From contig CM075103.1 in assembly GCA_037576195.1 (NCBI GenBank), forward strand, positions 14,942,001 through 15,006,000: 64,000 bases of DNA. The letters are read 5' to 3'. The notes under the pieces were generated by a model. It was not told the origin of the DNA and ran no database searches. It saw only the letters and a program-made list of their open reading frames with translations. Below, in pieces: positions 58,431 to 64,000 of the stretch. The DNA is from Phytoseiulus persimilis. Taxonomy: Eukaryota; Arthropoda; Arachnida; Mesostigmata; Phytoseiidae. The position numbers were made by a program, and so were the translations under genes. Every line of letters starts with the position of its first letter. Positions within the stretch are counted from its first letter, which is position 1.

Positions 58431-59465
58431 ATGGCTGAATCCCACTCTCAGAAGATTCAAGAAATGCACCGTCTGGCAGTTTTCGGAAGTTTGGAGAGGG
58501 GGCGCACCCCCGATGAAATCGAGGAATTTTTCGGCTTCCCGCGGTCTACCGTGGACAGTTTCACGAAGCAGTACCTTGACGGCGAGGAGCTTGAAAAGGA
58601 AACGGCTCGAAAGATGCGGCGCCGTTTGAACGTTGAACGCTTCCAGGAGACGATTCGAGGCGTGGACGAGGCTCTCACGACGAACCCCAAAATTTCGGTT
58701 GACGCTCTGGCGGAGCGGTTCAACTCAAGCAAGACTGCGATCTCGAGGATCATCGACGAAGACCTGCGTTTCGACTCCTACAAATCGAAGATTCGTCAAA
58801 CGCTCGCCCCGGCTCTGAAAGCGAGAAGATTGGAAATCTGTAGAAGACTGCTCACGTCCGTGAAGAATGAAGCATCGAGGAAACTACGTTTCTTCTCAAG
58901 TGAGAAAGCTTTTGTACGAGAAAGCAACCATCAGAAGCATCTTGGGCAAGTTCGGGATTCCGATTACGTCACGAACGTCGAGGAACCTCCCGCGGGGGTA
59001 CTCATTCTCAGTATTGTGAGTAGTGAAGGTGATGTGATGGCCCCATATTTCTTCGCTGAAGCAGAGAACGTTGACACGACGGCTTACCTCGGTGTCCTCG
59101 CGCGCGTGAACAAACCGTGGTTGGAGCACGTGGCTGCTGGTCGTCTTCATGTCTTCCAGCAAGATGAGAGTCCTACACATAGCAGCCCTCTGGTTCAGAC
59201 ATGGCTCGACGAAAACCTGAGTTCGTTCTGGTCGAAAGATCTCTGGCCGCCGTCCAGCCCAGATATTAACCCCTTCGATTACTACATATGGGGCGCTGTG
59301 GAGCGCGAAGTTAACAAGAAACAGCCGAGAGACACCAGTTCGCTAACTAGAGTGCTCCGGAGAGTGTTCCATGGACTTCAAAGAGATATTCTGAAGAAGA
59401 CATGTCGGCGATTCCGCCAGCGAATCGAAGCTGTCATTCAAGCGGGTGGGAGCTACATCGAATGA
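58431..59465 (+). CDS. maT-like DD37D transposase homologue with a lost catalytic aspartate, 344 aa
   Basis: This is a full-length, unbroken member of a Tc1/mariner-superfamily transposase group common in arthropods. The N-terminal helix-turn-helix (about residues 8-50) and a second DNA-binding region (about 80-112, ending IIDEDLRFDSYKSK) are present. The catalytic core shows D245 in VFQQDESPTH and D283 in WPPSSPDINPFDYYIWG, with 37 residues between them. The first acidic residue is missing: relatives have F-F-S-D-E-K where this protein has FFSSEKAF, with S157 in place of D. A polyadenylation signal AATAAA follows at 59506-59511. No terminal inverted repeats or target duplication were found. 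It is either a recently inactivated copy or a retained DNA-binding protein. Confidence 0.9.
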   Translation: MAESHSQKIQEMHRLAVFGSLERGRTPDEIEEFFGFPRSTVDSFTKQYLDGEELEKETARKMRRRLNVERFQETIRGVDEALTTNPKISVDALAERFNSSKTAISRIIDEDLRFDSYKSKIRQTLAPALKARRLEICRRLLTSVKNEASRKLRFFSSEKAFVRESNHQKHLGQVRDSDYVTNVEEPPAGVLILSIVSSEGDVMAPYFFAEAENVDTTAYLGVLARVNKPWLEHVAAGRLHVFQQDESPTHSSPLVQTWLDENLSSFWSKDLWPPSSPDINPFDYYIWGAVEREVNKKQPRDTSSLTRVLRRVFHGLQRDILKKTCRRFRQRIEAVIQAGGSYIE

Positions 59466-59505
59466 GTCGGTCTTGAGCGATCTTCGCCATTGTGTTTCTC
59501 TCCTG

Positions 59506-59511
59506 AATAAA
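59506..59511 (+). promoter_or_regulatory. Polyadenylation signal for the DD37D gene
   Basis: AATAAA 41 bases after the stop codon, in the right position for 3' end formation of the 58431-59465 transcript. Confidence 0.5.
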
Positions 59512-59566
59512 TTCGTCTGGATCTCATGGAGCAATCCTCGATGAGAGGTCAAAGCATCAGCTGAGG

Positions 59567-59965
59567 ATGCGAGCACTCAATAATGACGATTTCACTCCGG
59601 GGCTCCTTCGGTCTTCCTCGCTTCCTCCGCGTAAGATGATTCTCCGCGGCACTGATACCAGAGGTAGACTAGTTTATATAGACTACCTGGACCCCACTGA
59701 AAAGTACAACTTCGATGCCCCGAGCGTAACGAACCTTCTATCCGACTCAAATCTCAGGTTTGAGGGCACTTCCTTTTCTAAACGTTCAGGGTTGGGCGAG
59801 TCATCCGGTGAATGCACTTCGGGGTACTGTTTCCGGAACTGGTTCGAGAGACGAACCTGGAACAAGTTTTGTAGAAAAGATAAGCGACTCGTCACAGGTT
59901 CGGTGGATGGGGCTCAACTCGGAGCAGCCTCAGAGGCAGTCATCTATCTCGCAATCGGCACATGA
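59567..59965 (+). CDS. Leucine-rich-repeat-like coding stretch
   Basis: An open frame of 132 codons contains RGRLVYIDYLDPTEKYNFDA and PSVTNLLSDSNLRFEG. The pattern of an aspartate or asparagine followed by A-P-S-V-T-N-L and a short strand resembles the repeats of F-box/LRR proteins. The second half (WFERRTWNKFCRKDKRLVTG) is basic. No start context or splice sites are decisive. It begins just after the DD37D gene on the same strand but is unrelated to transposases. It may be a remnant of a dispersed host gene family. Confidence 0.28.
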   Translation: MRALNNDDFTPGLLRSSSLPPRKMILRGTDTRGRLVYIDYLDPTEKYNFDAPSVTNLLSDSNLRFEGTSFSKRSGLGESSGECTSGYCFRNWFERRTWNKFCRKDKRLVTGSVDGAQLGAASEAVIYLAIGT

Positions 59966-61709
59966 CATGTAGCGTCTCGCTTAGACCTAAATACCGGCAA
60001 TCAGGCTCCGATTATCTTATTGTGTGGCTGGCTGTGTATGGCCTCCACCGGGCGTCGTCGGAACAGAAGAGGGATGGTTGTTCGGAGCTGATAGTCGAGC
60101 GGCCTTTGAGCTTCCAGAAGTTTCCGTGTTTCCCCATATCATCTGTTGAGAACTCCAGTGGACCATTGACGGCCATGTATGTAGTCATGCGAGCGAATAA
60201 TTGATCACGATGGGAAGCTCTTGTGAGCCAACTACATACGACCATGGGAGCTCAGACGAGGCAGCTAATCCTACTAATCCCTGAAAGCCGCGGTTAGCGA
60301 AGGAAGCTGTTTGTAAGTGATTCGAGCCTACATTGATGCCCCGAATCGAGCGGCACGGGACGAGTAGCAATCACCGCGAATCCCGACAACGCTCCAGTTC
60401 TTCCAGGCAAATCTCACAGCGAATGGGACTGCCACGCCGCTACTGCGACCGTTGGTCGATTTGTGTCACGTTTGGATGTGCCTTATCCTGGGATCACTCA
60501 ACAACGAAGCAGTGAATCGGTCTGAAGAAACCGCCGGCGATTGAAAGTCAGGAGCGGAAACTCTCCCGACTCCGGTGATCGACCTTAGGTCCTCAGGGCG
60601 ACCCCGTCAGAGCCTGTGAAGATCCTGAGGTGCGAGATCACACCATCAGACAACACGAAACAATGTCTGAGAACGCTCTCAGACCAAATGCAGACGGCCG
60701 CGGGTCGTCGAGACGCGGGTTTCACTGGAAGCAGAGGAGCCAACGAATCCTTACCAGGGGCGACGGGCTTTCCAACCTCTGAGGCGAGAGAAGCGCGGAG
60801 CAAGATCCGCCTCTTCGCCAGGGTTAATGCTATGGACCCACATAGTCGGCCGAGAAGGATTCTGTCATCTGCGGCGACAACAAACTAAAATACCGAGGCG
60901 ATAAAACGCCTAAAATATCTACGCGACAAGTACCAATGGGATTCCCCGGCCGACAACAAAAATTTCTATCGTGGTAAAAAGAGGATTCAATTTGTATCAG
61001 AATTGAATCTGAACCATCTCAAGACCCCAGCCCACCGCCCGCAATGGGATTTGCGAGGCGATAGGGAGTGTTACTGAAGCAATACCGGAAGGTGATCCCA
61101 GGACACCTGAGGGCTGGCTGAGAGGTTCAGCCGGAAAACAATGAAGTACCAATGGGATGACACGACATTGGAATACCCAGGGGAGGAAAGACCAGAACTG
61201 AACTTTGGGACCGCTTCAAGGACCGCTCGGGCAAAAACGCTACGGGTTCTGGAGCGAGTATCGGCCCTTCAGCTTCTTTGTATTCTGCGATCTGTTCTCC
61301 CCCGCCCTGATGTCACTGTTGAAGAATCTCCCGGTTTGCTGGCTGTTAGCAGAGTCGTCTTTTGTCCATGTGGGATCGCTCTCCCTCGAGGCTCTTGTGA
61401 TTCTGACTATGTCACTATAAGAAGCTATAGTCTCCATGACAACAACATGGAATATGAGCACGGCAGCCTGCTCGGTACTGTTTATTTCTGTCGTTCTCAC
61501 AAGAAGAAAGACAGCAAGATTTCGTCGCGTTTGATCTAAAACGCTTGATGATTGCTCCTTGTAACCATGTATCGGCCTGTCGTATGGAAACGTGTTCAAT
61601 GAAGTTGGCGTCGAGTCTCACTCACTGTAGCTGTTGCCTGTTGGCTCTCCGGTGCCCACGGCAGTCTCGGGGCGCAGATACAAAAGGCTCCATTGAAGCA
61701 CTGACACTG
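59966..61709. other. Gene-poor stretch with one coding-like frame
   Basis: A plus-strand frame at 60616-60888 (90 codons, containing QCLRTLSDQMQTAAGRRDAG) is protein-like but unassigned. The sequence AGTACCAATGGGAT occurs at 60929-60942 and again at 61145-61158, a short direct repeat 216 bp apart with no recognised element between. Confidence 0.25.
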
Positions 61710-63118
61710 CTAGGGGAGCTTGTTCGAACGGAAAAAAATGTTTCGGTTTTCAATCATGACTACAGATTCGAATCTCTCGGAGCAAGTTATTTGTTTCTCG
61801 ATGTCAGAAGCTGTAACAGACTCTCGAAGTCGTTCCAACAGAAGTATCGAGTCACAGAACCATTTATTTGCATGCAAAAGAAATACTCTCCACCTTGTTT
61901 CCCAGAGGTTCCGAGTTATCGGTTTCCCATAGAATCGCTCTCTGAGCTCAACTCTGAACACCATCTTCTTCTCTGAAAATCCGGGAGCCGCGAAACCAAG
62001 CATTCGTCGAATGGGAAAAGAAAAATTATCTGTGCTGGTCCCATGATTCGTGTCTCTCGTGCTCTCCGCGTTGACAGAATAGGAATGTCAACGCCATTTC
62101 AAAACCTCGGAACAGAATCTGATTTGGAACGGAGACTCCCCAGCTCGTTGTGGAACAATTTTGGAGCCGTCCTCGGAAGTTCCTGAAACTTGGGACTTTC
62201 TGAATAGCCACCCGAGGCTCGAGCGCGACGTCGAACGGAACAGGTGCTTGAGCCTGCATCCTCCTCGAGGTCCCCACGGAGGCCGCGTTGAGAGTTCCAG
62301 GTCGCTTCAGGAACAGCTTCTAGGGTTTGCTTGTCAACATTTCACGTATTCGGATGTTGCTGCCGGTCCTCGAGAAAGCGCACACATTGGCGTGGATCGT
62401 CGCTGGCTCAATTTCCACAACAATGTGAGAACAGTTCGTGAAAGTCTCGCTGTTCATCTCCACTCGCGCCTTATTGATATTCTTGTCGCCTCCAAGCACA
62501 CGCTTCCGACGAAACAACGTCAACAGGTCGAAACTTGTTTGCTTTCCGAAAGCTGCACCGCGCAGTCTGTTCCTGGAGAACACTGAACTGCACTCAATGA
62601 CGATTCCATAGGAAAAGAGCATGCCATTGTGGAGGCGTAGGAGTTGGATGAACGTGGAAGGCTTCAGGAATACGTACTTATCGAGTCATAGAACCTGAGA
62701 AGATCCCATCCGAGCTCTTCGGGGGACGGTCGGCTCGCATGAGAATGGCCCATCCATAGAGAAGTGGTTATCGCGCAAGACGGGCTCGCGAAAACTGGGA
62801 ACATGAGCAAAGTCCAGATCCGAAACCACCCACTTCGATTCCCCAATTTCTGAGAAAGCTGCAGATAACTGAATGTGTCTCGCTGACAAGGAGTGTCCAC
62901 TATTTGTCCCACGCCGATTTCGATGATACATAGATAGGCATGTAGGGAGCGTCGGGGATAACGTAGAGGCTTGTGGGACTTTTCCCAAACGGCCCTGAGG
63001 CCCTCGGAAAATGAAGATGAAATCCATACCTGGTACCAGAAGAACCGTCTCCGAGGCTATCGGGGGAGCTGTTCTCGTTCGCTGAACCAGTCCAGTTCCG
63101 GATGCTCAGTTTTCCCAT
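61710..63118 (-). pseudogene. Degenerate leucine-rich-repeat-like gene remnant
   Basis: Read downwards from 63118 the minus strand shows an ordered series of protein-like pieces in changing frames. Among them are ARHIQLSAAFSEIGESKWVV (about 62.86 kb), FTNCSHIVVEIEPATIHANV (about 62.4 kb), PNQILFRGFEMALTFLF (about 62.1 kb) and ERFESVVMIENRNIFF (about 61.75 kb). The spacing of hydrophobic residues is that of leucine-rich repeats. No continuous frame exists, so this is a decayed gene or one with introns I cannot place. Its style matches the 9-12 kb block on the same strand. Confidence 0.3.
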
Positions 63119-64000
63119 TCATCAAATGAGTTCCGTGTGAGCGGAATCTCCCTCTGTACGGAATGTTTCCTTGTAGATTATCATTACCACTCAGGTTCTG
63201 CTCGATCCGGAACTCTCACTGAATCCATCCTCAGAGCTCCTTATGCTTCACCTCAGATCATCCGTTCCGCTTTTCAGGCTGTCACTGGGTGAATACAAAA
63301 TCGGTACTTTTTTCTCTCCAAATGACGTCTCCTGACGTGACACATAGGACAGGAATGTATCGATTGTCTCACTTTCGATTCTCACCCGTATCGACACCGA
63401 AAAAGCATGAGAATCCAACTTATGAGTGGGGCTGAGGGATGTGATGATGATTTTACAATTTTCATCGTCAATTTTTGAAGCCCCAGGGCCGTATTTAGGA
63501 GAGTCTCATACGCTTCTATCTTACCCTCGACACACCCTACATGCCCTCCTATGTATCGAGGAAATCGGCGTGGGACAGTTAGTGCACACTCCTTGTGAGC
63601 TCCAACGCCCAACCTGAGATTGGATCCAGGAATGGAGCCGGAGCAGGAATGGAGCCTGATCGTTATGCTTTTTAGAGGGCTTCCTTTGCCAACGAGACTC
63701 TGCAGGAAACGACAAACATTGAATCTTGACGTTCCGGATCTGGGCCTCTCACTTCCCTCTCTCGATAAGATCCGCGTGCGAGGCAGCAAAAGGGAAGCGG
63801 GAAATTACGCGAAAGTTTTGCCCGGGATCCGGTCCGTTGGCGCTTTGAACAACCCTCGGAGCTTCCTCGCTTTAATTCAAACGGAAGGAACGTAAACATC
63901 CTAGGGGCTCGAATTCCCTGCGAGGTGAGAGAACTCGGCTTTGCGATTGAATTGCTGTGAGCATGACTCGGAAGACAAGTTCAGTCTCATCTCGCACTTC
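63119..64000. other. No gene recognised
   Basis: Overlapping short frames at 63382-63899 on both strands. None is convincing. No repeat or element end was noticed up to the window edge. Confidence 0.3.

Noticed and set aside
58431-59465. Active transposon
   Set aside because: The first catalytic aspartate is replaced by serine and no terminal inverted repeats were found within about 400 bp either side.
1-64000. CRISPR array, bacterial operons or prophage
   Set aside because: No direct-repeat/spacer arrays of CRISPR type and no bacterial gene order. Spliced exons and eukaryotic transposons are present.

Overview
The window looks like nuclear DNA of a small-genome arthropod, with a chelicerate or mite as the favoured guess. 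The reasons are spliced exons with GT-AG borders, several classes of eukaryotic DNA transposon (mariner, a maT-like DD37D transposase, Helitrons, long-inverted-repeat elements), a LINE fragment, a base composition near 50% GC, and no bacterial operons, tRNA genes or rRNA genes. Species assignment is inference only. Most single open frames in this window are short and are chance frames. I list only those with splice signals, recognisable motifs or clearly protein-like composition.

Layout. Positions 1-8.4 kb hold the 3' end of a plus-strand rhodopsin-class GPCR gene. One exon encodes helix 8 and a cysteine-rich tail. It is followed by two possible terminal exons in the same splice phase, which suggests alternative C-terminal tails. 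Positions 9-13.4 kb hold minus-strand, leucine-rich-repeat-looking coding remnants and two small candidate exons. Positions 13.4-28.7 kb are mostly gene-poor, with homopolymer runs, two pyrimidine-rich blocks and two unidentified coding-like stretches (22.2-22.7 and 24.2-24.7 kb).

Positions 30.6-38.5 kb are an element-rich core. It holds an old dispersed repeat, a long-TIR element of about 1.5 kb with an 8-bp target duplication (31049-32546), a phased array of AACCGGTT-type motifs (32693-32864), and a non-autonomous Helitron carrying about 25 copies of a 45-bp minisatellite (36800-38472). A complete-looking mariner with perfect 31-bp inverted repeats and TA duplications lies at 43382-44665. 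A LINE reverse-transcriptase fragment is at 46.8-47.1 kb.

Positions 47-57.5 kb hold second copies of three repeat families: the Helitron at 51914-52335, the long-TIR element at 53948-54794, and an inverted pair of AT-rich elements at 47.4 and 57.3 kb. Candidate host exons lie between them (47845-48201 minus, 50.7 kb minus, 53.6 kb plus, 55945-56177 plus). At 58431-59465 is an unbroken 344-residue DD37D transposase-like gene whose first catalytic aspartate is replaced by serine. The last 4 kb hold further leucine-rich-repeat-like coding remnants, mostly on the minus strand.

The window does not contain one gene system working together. Its strongest biology is the GPCR tail choice, the paired transposable-element families with exact ends, the helically phased AACCGGTT array, and the transposase gene with a lost catalytic residue.
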